Assembly (NCBI GenBank): GCA_023299965.1
Contig: JALZVN010000362.1
Span: 1 to 7,292 of the forward strand
DNA length: 7,292 bases
Source of the DNA: Saprospiraceae bacterium
Lineage (GTDB): Bacteria > Bacteroidota > Bacteroidia > Chitinophagales > Saprospiraceae
Reading direction: 5' to 3'
The translations under genes and the position numbers were made by a program. Shown here piece by piece: positions 1-5,130 of the stretch (position 1 is the stretch's first letter; each line of letters starts with the position of its first letter). The notes under the pieces are model-generated. The model ran no database searches. It saw nothing but the letters and a program-made list of their open reading frames with translations, and was not told the origin of the DNA.

Positions 1-93
1 ATTGGGATTTTCGGTGTCAAATGATTCGTCAGTATCACAACTGAATGTAAGCACTAAAAAACTTAAGCAGATGAATTGGCCTAATCTTCTCAT
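1..93 (-). CDS. N-terminal fragment of a secreted lipoprotein (gene runs off the left edge)
   Basis: An ATG at 93 opens a frame that stays open to base 1, giving 31 codons. The product has a basic start (MRRLG), a hydrophobic core (about residues 7-17), a lipobox LTFSC with the lipidated Cys at residue 19, and then an acidic stretch DTDE. This is a complete type II signal peptide. The acidic residues right after the Cys fit the lipoprotein export signal that sends lipoproteins to the cell surface in Bacteroidota (known from that phylum; surface location here is inferred). The mature domain lies outside the window, so function is unknown. The gene is divergent from the metallophosphoesterase homologue, and an exact -7 box stands 38 bp upstream (131-138). 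Confidence 0.75.
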   Translation of the reverse strand, partial: MRRLGQFICLSFLVLTFSCDTDESFDTENPN

Positions 94-126
94 ATTGTAT
101 CTTTTATGACATAGAATTCAAAGTTC

Positions 127-191
127 AGACCAAATTTATTATTGCATGTGAAATGCCTGCATTGTTTTGGTCTATCTTGTACAATATTGTA
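127..191. promoter_or_regulatory. Palindromic segment between two divergent promoters, possible operator
   Basis: The segment contains an 8-bp inverted repeat, AGACCAAA (127-134) and TTTGGTCT (166-173). It also contains a perfect 12-bp palindrome TACAATATTGTA (180-191), which overlaps a second palindrome TTGTACAA (177-184). The left arm of the repeat covers part of the leftward -7 box, and the 12-bp palindrome sits 25 bp before the rightward -7 box. Binding by a dimeric regulator is possible but inferred. No regulator gene lies in the window. Confidence 0.3.
131..138 (-). promoter_or_regulatory. -7 promoter box of the left-edge lipoprotein gene
   Basis: The minus strand reads TAAATTTG, an exact match to the Bacteroidota -7 consensus TAnnTTTG. 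Transcription would start near 122-127, giving a leader of about 30 nt before the ATG at 93. No clear -33 TTG is seen. The box overlaps the left arm (127-134) of an 8-bp inverted repeat. Confidence 0.5.
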
Positions 192-216
192 GCTTTATGA
201 TCACGTATAAAACCAA

Positions 217-224
217 TAATTTTG
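217..224 (+). promoter_or_regulatory. -7 promoter box of the metallophosphoesterase homologue
   Basis: TAATTTTG followed by C is an exact TAnnTTTG match. Transcription would begin at about 229-231, some 22 nt before the ATG at 252. The last three bases of the box (222-224) form a TTG in frame with the gene, which can be mistaken for a start codon. Confidence 0.5.
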
Positions 225-251
225 CAGGATTTCAAGATTTTTACAGTTACG

Positions 252-1115
252 ATGTGTGCATTAATAGTAGCATGCCTAGTACAGTGTGATTCACCTCCAA
301 AAACACACTTAAAGAATTATATTCATGTAGCACATACTCGTATTTTCGATACGGTACATCAAGTCATAGATCCAAGAATGGAATCTATCAATTATGGACG
401 CTTTGATAAAGTATTACTTGGTGGAGACTTATGCGAAGAGACCTCCAAAAGGTATGATATCTTAGAATATTTGGATGCTATTTTCAATCTGGATGCCACA
501 ACTACATTATGGGCTTTAGGAAATCATGATAATGCGAATTTAGATTTTGTAGCTAAGGCTACGGGTAGGTCACATTACTATACTACACATCAAGATGGGA
601 TTACCTTCGTTGTACTATACACGCAAGAAAAGGAAGATTGGATTTGTACCATTACAGGAGACCAAATGAAGATGTTGGAAAACGTAACGGATACTATCAA
701 AGAGAGCTCTCACTTAATTGTGATGACCCATAAGTTGATCTGGATCAAAGATCATCCAGAGATGAAAGAGCACCAAGGGATCAAGTATTATGATTGGTCA
801 TGCAATTACGCCATTACAGAAAATGGCTGGCAAACTGAAATAGCACCTCTATTGCAAAAGGTGGAGAAAAGGGGAGTAGAAGTTATAGCTTTGGCTGGAG
901 ATATCGGTAACCACGTGTCAAAATTTGAAATTCACTCTTCCGATGGTATAGATTATTTAGCATCAGGTACTAACCCTGAAAAAAAGGGAATCAAGTTTTT
1001 ACACTTCGTTCACGATCTCAAAACTCAAGATTTGACCTGGAAATTCATTGATGTAGAGTCTTTCCTAGAAAAAGGTCAGACTTTGGATTGGTCTGCTTAT
1101 AAGTCTAATAAATGA
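252..1115 (+). CDS. Calcineurin-like metallophosphoesterase homologue, probably exported
   Basis: The protein is 287 aa from the ATG at 252. Metallophosphoesterase landmarks appear in order: GGDL (57-60), GNHD (90-93) and a late MTH (158-160). Two expected metal-site motifs are altered. The first motif, normally DxH, reads HVAHTR (25-30) after a beta-strand-like stretch. The last, normally GHxH, reads AGDIGNH (215-221). The fold is therefore supported, but a standard two-metal phosphoesterase activity is not certain. The start is hydrophobic (MCALIVACLVQC). It could be a short signal peptide, but LVQC is a poor lipobox and there is no basic n-region. A TTG at 222 would add ten residues including Lys5 and make a better signal peptide, yet that TTG lies inside a -7 promoter box. 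A small AATGAG/CTCATT hairpin covers the stop codon. Substrate unknown. Confidence 0.75.
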   Translation: MCALIVACLVQCDSPPKTHLKNYIHVAHTRIFDTVHQVIDPRMESINYGRFDKVLLGGDLCEETSKRYDILEYLDAIFNLDATTTLWALGNHDNANLDFVAKATGRSHYYTTHQDGITFVVLYTQEKEDWICTITGDQMKMLENVTDTIKESSHLIVMTHKLIWIKDHPEMKEHQGIKYYDWSCNYAITENGWQTEIAPLLQKVEKRGVEVIALAGDIGNHVSKFEIHSSDGIDYLASGTNPEKKGIKFLHFVHDLKTQDLTWKFIDVESFLEKGQTLDWSAYKSNK

Positions 1116-1128
1116 GTTTCTGCTCATT
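1111..1128 (+). terminator. Weak hairpin over the stop codon of the phosphoesterase homologue
   Basis: AATGAG (1111-1116) and CTCATT (1123-1128) form a 6-bp stem with a 6-nt loop. No T-run follows, so this is at best a weak transcript end or an mRNA 3' protector. Confidence 0.2.
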
Positions 1129-1138
1129 AGCTTACTAA

Positions 1139-1146
1139 TATATTTG
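1139..1146 (+). promoter_or_regulatory. Possible orphan -7 promoter box in the gene-free stretch
   Basis: TATATTTG is an exact TAnnTTTG match on the plus strand, about 450 bp before the methyltransferase start. No clear -33 TTG is present. If active, it would make either a long 5' leader for the methyltransferase or an untranslated RNA that includes the repeat block and hairpins downstream. A chance match is quite possible in AT-rich DNA. Confidence 0.25.
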
Positions 1147-1265
1147 AGGCTAAATACGTTTTACTAGGGTATAATAGGCATAATCAGAAGTAAGCCTTAA
1201 TAAAATTTAGTTCTTAAAGAATGCTTTAAATCTTAATACAACTGTAAGCTCTTTTTTATTTTTGA

Positions 1266-1369
1266 GTGCTGAAAGCACGGAAAGACAATAGCGATGGGTG
1301 AAGCCCATCGAAAAGAAATGGCAAGATCCAAATTGGCGATATGTTCTTTTATCCCGATAGCTATCGGGA
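1266..1369. repeat. Palindromic repeat block (three hairpins), probably a degenerate dispersed element
   Basis: Three inverted repeats lie within about 100 bp. GTGCT/AGCAC (1266-1278) has a 3-nt loop. CGATGGG/CCCATCG (1292-1310) has a 5-nt loop. TCCCGATAGCTATCGGGA (1352-1369) is a perfect 18-bp palindrome. They are more GC-rich than the surrounding sequence. From memory, similar GATGGGCTTCACCCATCG and CCCGATAGCTATCGGG units recur between genes in many Bacteroidota genomes and often produce spurious short proteins. That this block is one of those families is inference; only one copy lies in the window. Confidence 0.55.
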
Positions 1370-1463
1370 CACAATTTGACTCCAGATAGTAACCCCGTTT
1401 TGAAAGCAATATTATCATATACGGCGTAAGAATTTAAAGGAGTTTATTAATAATAGGTTAGAT

Positions 1464-1565
1464 CTCAACATGTTGAGGTATCTCTGAATATCCCTATAAT
1501 AAAGCGTAAATATTAGGAATATCCGTATATTTACGTTTTCGTTAAAATAAGTCCAAGACGGACTT
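1464..1565 (+). promoter_or_regulatory. Three consecutive hairpins in the leader region of the methyltransferase gene
   Basis: The first is a perfect 14-bp palindrome, CTCAACATGTTGAG (1464-1477). The second is a 13-bp stem pairing 1501-1513 with 1527-1539, with one G-U pair and a small inner GGA/TCC stem; it is flanked by AAA on the left and TTTT on the right. The third is AAGTCC/GGACTT (1549-1565) with a 5-nt loop, ending 25 nt before the ATG at 1591. The second could end transcripts coming from the left, or all three could be part of the 5' leader. Two one-mismatch -7 boxes (TATATTTA at 1526-1533, TACGTTTT at 1532-1539) overlap the second hairpin. I do not recognise a known riboswitch. Confidence 0.4.
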
Positions 1566-1590
1566 CAATTAAGTGAATTCAAACTATATA

Positions 1591-2364
1591 ATGGCTAAAA
1601 ATAACAATTATCACCCAGAACCCTATTGGTCTGAAGTTGCCAAGCGCATCGATGAAAGACAAGATAGGAATGTAATAGCTGGCGATGATGAGCCATACTA
1701 CCACTACAAGAGAAAGAGAACCCTTGAGATGTTGTCTTCAGTAGACTTTACAGGCAAAAACGTCATGGAGCTTGGACCTGGTCCTGGTGGGAATCTCAGA
1801 GAACTATCTAAAACAAAAGCCAAAAGCTTAACGGGAGTAGATATTTCGGAAGACATGATAGCTCTTGCTACCAAAAACCTAGCAGACACAAACGCTAAAC
1901 TTGTTAAGACAGATGGGAAAACTATCCCATTTGGAGACAAGCACTTTGATATAGCTATCACAGTTACTGTACTTCAGCACAACACAGACGAAGATATGCT
2001 GATAAATGTGATTGGAGAGGTTTGCAGAGTGACAGATGAAAAAGTTATCATCTTTGAAAGAATAGATGACCCTATCGCTGGAGATGAATTGTGCCTTGGT
2101 AGACCAGTAAAATACTATGAAGATATCTTCGAGAAATATGGTTTTAGCCTTAAGGAAACAGAGTTCATCAATATCCATACTTCGTGGATGTTGAGTGGTG
2201 CTATCCGTAGAGGTCTAAATCCGAAAAAGAGGCAAGAAGGAGAACCACTAAACGCTTTATCCTTGGGTTTACAAAAAACTTTGCTTCCAGTGACCAAAAT
2301 TTTAGATAAAGTAATCACTTCTAATAGAGACTTAGCTAAGCTAGAGTTTGTGAGAAACAAATAA
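1591..2364 (+). CDS. Class I SAM-dependent methyltransferase of unknown substrate
   Basis: The protein is 257 aa from the ATG at 1591. A GTG six codons upstream (1573) is also in frame, but the ATG gives the more natural start MAKNNNYHPE. The class I methyltransferase core is clear: motif I VMELGPGPGG (58-67) for SAM binding, TGVD (81-84) with the acidic residue that contacts the SAM ribose, KLVKTDGKTIPF (103-114), and motif IV/V HFDIAITVTVLQH (118-130). The C-terminal third (about 155-257) carries YYEDIFEKYGFSL, common in family members where it packs on the core, and a basic RRGLNPKKR segment (206-214). There is no signal peptide, so it is cytoplasmic. It stands alone, with non-coding DNA on both sides, so the context gives no clue to the substrate. 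It is not similar in detail to the UbiE/MenG in this window. Confidence 0.85.
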   Translation: MAKNNNYHPEPYWSEVAKRIDERQDRNVIAGDDEPYYHYKRKRTLEMLSSVDFTGKNVMELGPGPGGNLRELSKTKAKSLTGVDISEDMIALATKNLADTNAKLVKTDGKTIPFGDKHFDIAITVTVLQHNTDEDMLINVIGEVCRVTDEKVIIFERIDDPIAGDELCLGRPVKYYEDIFEKYGFSLKETEFINIHTSWMLSGAIRRGLNPKKRQEGEPLNALSLGLQKTLLPVTKILDKVITSNRDLAKLEFVRNK

Positions 2365-2420
2365 ATTTTCATTAGAAGTAAAAAATAGCTTCGCCTAGCT
2401 GCTTTACATATTTCAGTGTT

Positions 2421-2452
2421 GTTTTAACTGAACTTAATGATTAAGTTAAAAC
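2421..2452. repeat. Nested inverted repeats with two exclusive hairpins
   Basis: GTTTTAACT (2421-2429) can pair with AGTTAAAAC (2444-2452). Alternatively AACTTAAT (2431-2438) pairs with ATTAAGTT (2440-2447) around a single G. The two share bases 2444-2447, so only one can form at a time. The element lies 57 bp after the methyltransferase stop, between convergent genes, and no T-run follows on the plus strand, so terminator function is doubtful. Confidence 0.35.
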
Positions 2453-2461
2453 GGAATTGTT

Positions 2462-2589
2462 CATTAAAAATTCCCTATAGAATTGACCATTGAAAATTCC
2501 AATTATGCAGTGATCATGAACAAGAGAGCACTGAATGGATCATTGCAAATGGCACATTAAAAATCTCTTTTTTGCACATTGAAAATTCC
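2462..2589. repeat. Cluster of imperfect 13-bp direct repeats, CATTRAAAATTCC
   Basis: CATTAAAAATTCC starts at 2462, CATTGAAAATTCC at 2488 and again at 2577, and CATTAAAAATCTC at 2555. A weaker copy, CATTGCAAATGGC, starts at 2541. Start-to-start distances are 26, 53, 14 and 22 bp, so spacing is irregular and spacers are not of CRISPR type. The cluster fills the spacer between the convergent methyltransferase and ychF genes. Simple AT-rich intergenic repeats of this kind occur in Bacteroidota; role unknown. Confidence 0.5.
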
Positions 2590-2610
2590 TGTATAGCTAA
2601 CTCCTATACA
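2590..2610 (-). terminator. Hairpin over the ychF stop codon, possible weak terminator
   Basis: TGTATAG (2590-2596) and CTATACA (2604-2610) form a perfect 7-bp stem with a 7-nt loop. On the minus strand it starts at the end of ychF, covers the TAG stop, and is followed by GGAATTTTC, which has only four Ts. It may end ychF transcripts weakly. Confidence 0.3.
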
Positions 2611-3701
2611 TTAAATCTAAAGTGCATCACGTCTCCATCAGTAACCACGTATTCCTTACCTTCCACACCCATTTTACCTGCTTCTTTCACCGCAGACTCA
2701 GATCCGAATGTTACGTAGTCGTTATACTTTATAACTTCTGCACGGATAAATCCCTTTTCAAAATCAGTATGAATTACACCAGCAGCTTGAGGAGCCTTCC
2801 AGCCATCCTGAATAGTCCATGCACGAACTTCCTTTTCACCAGCTGTGAAATAAGTAATCAAGTTGAGTAACTTGTAGGTTGCGGAGATCAATTTATTTAC
2901 GCCTGGTTCCTTTAGACCCATTTCAGCCAAGAATTCAAGACGTTCTTCAATACTATCTAGCTCGACGATGTCCGCTTCAATTCCAGCACTTATGTATATT
3001 ACTTCTGCCTTTTCTTCTTTTACTAATTCTTCAAAGGCTTTAGTATGTTCGTTTCCATCGATTACAGAAGCTTCATCTACGTTGCATACGTATAGAATAG
3101 GCTTAGCCGTCAACAAATGCAGTTCATGTAATATCTCCAAACCTTCGCCTTCTAAATTAACTACACGAGCAGGTTTACCATCATCCATTACAGTTTTGAT
3201 CTCATTCAAGATCTCGACACGCTTTACATCATCCTTGTTCCCACTCTTAGCCGCTTTCTTGTAGCGTTGTAGCCGCTTTTCTACAGTCTCTAAGTCCTTA
3301 AGTAAGAGCTCTGTATCTATGATTTCTTTATCTCTTACCGGATCTACACTGTTTTCTACGTGAATTACATTATCGTTGTCAAAACAACGCACCACATGAA
3401 TGATAGCATCCACCTCACGGATATTGGCTAAGAATTGATTACCCAATCCTTCTCCTTGACTGGCTCCTTTGATAAGACCCGCTATATCAACGATTTCTAT
3501 AGTTGTAGGAAGGATTTTTTGTGGATTTACTAGGTCCGACAGCTTTTCTAACCTCTCATCTGGTACAGTAATTACCCCAACATTTGGGTCTTTGGTAGCG
3601 AATGGATAATTCGCGGCTAAAGCCTTTGCATTGGTTAATGCATTAAATAAGGTAGATTTTCCTACATTCGGTAACCCGACGATTCCTGCTTTAAGAGACA
3701 T
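2604..3701 (-). CDS. ychF: YchF, ribosome-associated Obg-like ATPase
   Basis: The protein is 365 aa, the usual YchF length, and starts at an ATG (3701). The N-terminal G domain shows the P-loop GLPNVGKST (9-17), the G3 segment DIAGLIKGASQGEGLGNQF (72-90), and a G4 motif NVDE (207-210) in place of the NKxD of true GTPases. This substitution is the YchF hallmark and is the reason the family prefers ATP. A helical coiled insert follows G3 (about 125-175). The C-terminal TGS domain (about 280-365) ends in the conserved DGDVMHFRFNV. YchF binds ribosomes and is linked in other bacteria to stress and redox responses. The gene is monocistronic here. It is divergent from acpH and has its own -7 box (3763-3770) with a leader of about 55 nt. 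Confidence 0.97.
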   Translation of the reverse strand: MSLKAGIVGLPNVGKSTLFNALTNAKALAANYPFATKDPNVGVITVPDERLEKLSDLVNPQKILPTTIEIVDIAGLIKGASQGEGLGNQFLANIREVDAIIHVVRCFDNDNVIHVENSVDPVRDKEIIDTELLLKDLETVEKRLQRYKKAAKSGNKDDVKRVEILNEIKTVMDDGKPARVVNLEGEGLEILHELHLLTAKPILYVCNVDEASVIDGNEHTKAFEELVKEEKAEVIYISAGIEADIVELDSIEERLEFLAEMGLKEPGVNKLISATYKLLNLITYFTAGEKEVRAWTIQDGWKAPQAAGVIHTDFEKGFIRAEVIKYNDYVTFGSESAVKEAGKMGVEGKEYVVTDGDVMHFRFNV

Positions 3702-3735
3702 CTTTTATGTGTATTAAGCGTTATTTTAAATAATA

Positions 3736-3743
3736 TAAATTTG
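3736..3743 (+). promoter_or_regulatory. -7 promoter box of acpH
   Basis: TAAATTTG followed by C is an exact Bacteroidota -7 match on the plus strand. Transcription would start near 3749, giving a leader of about 40 nt to the ATG at 3791. No obvious -33 TTG is present. Confidence 0.55.
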
Positions 3744-3762
3744 CTGCTTTTTAACAGCGACG

Positions 3763-3770
3763 CAAATATA
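3763..3770 (-). promoter_or_regulatory. -7 promoter box of ychF
   Basis: The minus strand reads TATATTTG followed by C, an exact TAnnTTTG match. The predicted start near 3757 gives a leader of about 55 nt. The box faces the acpH promoter, with 19 bp between the two boxes, so the two transcripts would overlap at their 5' ends. Confidence 0.6.
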
Positions 3771-3790
3771 ACCTTTATCTCTGTTTCATT

Positions 3791-4378
3791 ATGAATTATC
3801 TTGCGCATCTATTTTTGTCTTGTGAAAACGAAGAGCACATCGTAGGAAACTTCATTGCTGATAGCATTAGACATAATGATTTAGTCAATTTTGACCCCCA
3901 TATACAAGCAGGCATAGCACTCCATAAGCACATTGACACCTTTACGGATACGCATCCTATTGTCAAGCAAAGCACCAAGCGCTTGCATAAAAAACATGGT
4001 AAATACAGTCCTATAATAATCGATATCTGGTATGATCATCTATTGACTAGACATTGGGATAAGTATACCTCAGAAAGTCTGAGAGATTTTGCCAACCGGA
4101 TGTACAAAATGCTTCACAAGCATCTTGATATTATGCCTAAGAAAATGCAGCAAAACCTGCCTATTATGACAGAAGAAGATTGGCTAATGAGGTATCAGTC
4201 TGTGCAGGGCATGCGAGATACCTTCAGTCGATTTAAGCATCGATTATCTAGACCAGAATTATTACAAGGCGTTATTGAAAATTTGTTGGATTTAGACGCA
4301 GAACTTGACCAAGACTTTCAGGAATTCTTCCCTGAACTAAGTGCATACGTGCACAAAAATCACTCTGAACAACATTAA
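3791..4378 (+). CDS. acpH: Acyl carrier protein phosphodiesterase (AcpH / DUF479 family)
   Basis: The protein is 195 aa, close to the 193 aa of E. coli AcpH (YajB), and starts at an ATG. AcpH hydrolyses the 4'-phosphopantetheine arm from holo-ACP, returning apo-ACP in the cytoplasm. Family motifs appear in the expected order: NYLAHLFLS (2-10), GNFIAD (19-24), GIALHKHIDTFTDTHP (41-56), DIWYDHLLTRHW (78-89), then WLMRYQSVQGM (131-141) and a DLDAELDQDF segment (167-176). The His and Asp residues of the first four motifs (H6, D24, H45, D49, D53, D82, H83) are the likely metal and catalytic ligands, by analogy to the family. The gene converges on porT with only 11 bp between the stop codons and no clear terminator. 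Many Bacteroidota proteins of this family are annotated only as ACP phosphodiesterase without direct proof of activity. Confidence 0.9.
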   Translation: MNYLAHLFLSCENEEHIVGNFIADSIRHNDLVNFDPHIQAGIALHKHIDTFTDTHPIVKQSTKRLHKKHGKYSPIIIDIWYDHLLTRHWDKYTSESLRDFANRMYKMLHKHLDIMPKKMQQNLPIMTEEDWLMRYQSVQGMRDTFSRFKHRLSRPELLQGVIENLLDLDAELDQDFQEFFPELSAYVHKNHSEQH

Positions 4379-4389
4379 GCTCGTTGCGA

Positions 4390-5130
4390 TTAACCCTCGA
4401 AGTGAAAACTCAACGTAAAGGTTCTTGAGAGTACTCTTTCTAGAACGCTAGATTCTAGTAGTAAAGGATCATAAATTAGACTATTCCCCAATCCTTGGGA
4501 GATTTTGATCTCAGGGGAAAAGATAAAATAAGGAAAGAAGATTTGCATACCCACACCAACTTCACCACTAAAATCTGAGGCAGCAATCTTGACCAATTCA
4601 TTGGCTTGCCGTGTTCTATTTTCATTGGCTACATCAAAGTCAAACTTGACACCCGCGACCACAAAGAGTCGCACATCATTAAATGGTGCTGACTTATATC
4701 GAACATGAAAAGGCATTTGTACAAGTACCTGTTCTAGTTGCCTAGTTCGCAGCCTGGAATTGTTTTCCGTGGGCGTGTACTCAATTGTTTTTTCTGTAAA
4801 AGATAGGGTAGGTAGAAATCTAAAATCAAAGTAATCCCCAATTTTAAGATTACTTACAATACCTAGATTGAAGCCAGGGCCTCGTACATCCTCGATGATA
4901 CGTATACTATCATTGCTGATAAAGTTATCCGACCTAAATACTCTGAAAGTACTGTTGTTAATACCAAGGGTAATACCAAAATAATACGGCTTTTGCTCGA
5001 AAGAAAGGAAGTTGTAGTTACCCTTTGCCTTTTGCGCTTCTACTTGAGTAAAGGCGCAAATAAATAGCAATAAGAAGGCTACTTTTTTGAATGATATATT
5101 GAACAAATTCCAACCGTCAGTGCAGTACAT
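4390..5130 (-). CDS. porT: PorT/SprT-type outer-membrane protein of the type IX secretion system
   Basis: The protein is 246 aa from the ATG at 5130. A signal peptide is clear: KK at 15-16, hydrophobic core VAFLLLFICAF, and a likely cut at VEA-Q (about residue 32/33). A TTG at 5106 (codon 9) would give a tidier signal peptide and is an alternative start. The mature part is an outer-membrane beta-barrel of the PorT type: YYFGITLGINNSTFRV (49-64), GPGFNLGIVSNLKIGDYFDFRFLPTLSF (84-111), QLEQVLVQMPFHVRYKS (131-147), VVAGVKFDFDVA (157-168), FIFSPEIKISQGL (202-214), and an aromatic end FHFEG. PorT is needed for T9SS assembly and, in Flavobacteria, gliding (known for the family). The gene overlaps the 3' end of ubiE by 52 bp and is probably co-transcribed and translationally coupled. 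The ubiE-porT order is, from memory, common in Bacteroidota and supports the call. Confidence 0.88.
   Translation of the reverse strand: MYCTDGWNLFNISFKKVAFLLLFICAFTQVEAQKAKGNYNFLSFEQKPYYFGITLGINNSTFRVFRSDNFISNDSIRIIEDVRGPGFNLGIVSNLKIGDYFDFRFLPTLSFTEKTIEYTPTENNSRLRTRQLEQVLVQMPFHVRYKSAPFNDVRLFVVAGVKFDFDVANENRTRQANELVKIAASDFSGEVGVGMQIFFPYFIFSPEIKISQGLGNSLIYDPLLLESSVLERVLSRTFTLSFHFEG

Larger units (their letters stand above)
1116..1590. other. Gene-free stretch of about 475 bp
   Basis: No convincing gene is seen on either strand. From left to right it holds a possible -7 box (1139-1146), a T-rich tract (1252-1263, T6 A T5), a block of three palindromes (1266-1369) and three further hairpins close to the methyltransferase (1464-1565). 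The one open frame of about 60 codons, minus strand 1233-1418, reads through the palindromes and has no family features, so I treat it as non-coding. Confidence 0.6.

Noticed and set aside
197..294. Alternative upstream start or frameshift for the phosphoesterase homologue (ATG at 197 in another frame)
   Set aside because: That frame codes for a short peptide without a signal sequence and stops inside the gene. Nothing suggests a frameshift.
1233..1418. Minus-strand open frame of 61 codons in the gene-free stretch
   Set aside because: It reads straight through three palindromes, has no family motif, and no promoter or leader signal precedes it. It looks like a by-product of the repeat block.
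1464..1565. Known riboswitch (for example SAM or cobalamin) before the methyltransferase
   Set aside because: The stems are simple hairpins. I could not find a multi-helix junction or the conserved loop sequences of these classes.
2462..2589. CRISPR-like array
   Set aside because: Repeats are only 13 bp, imperfect, irregularly spaced (14 to 53 bp) and AT-rich, and no cas gene is in the window.
2968..3264. Plus-strand open frames inside ychF, and similar antisense frames in ubiE, acpH and the DUF1295 gene
   Set aside because: They lie opposite well-conserved genes, show low-complexity Ser-rich or Cys-rich composition and match no family.
4379..4389. Bidirectional terminator between acpH and porT
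   Set aside because: Only 11 bp separate the stop codons and no inverted repeat or T-run is visible.
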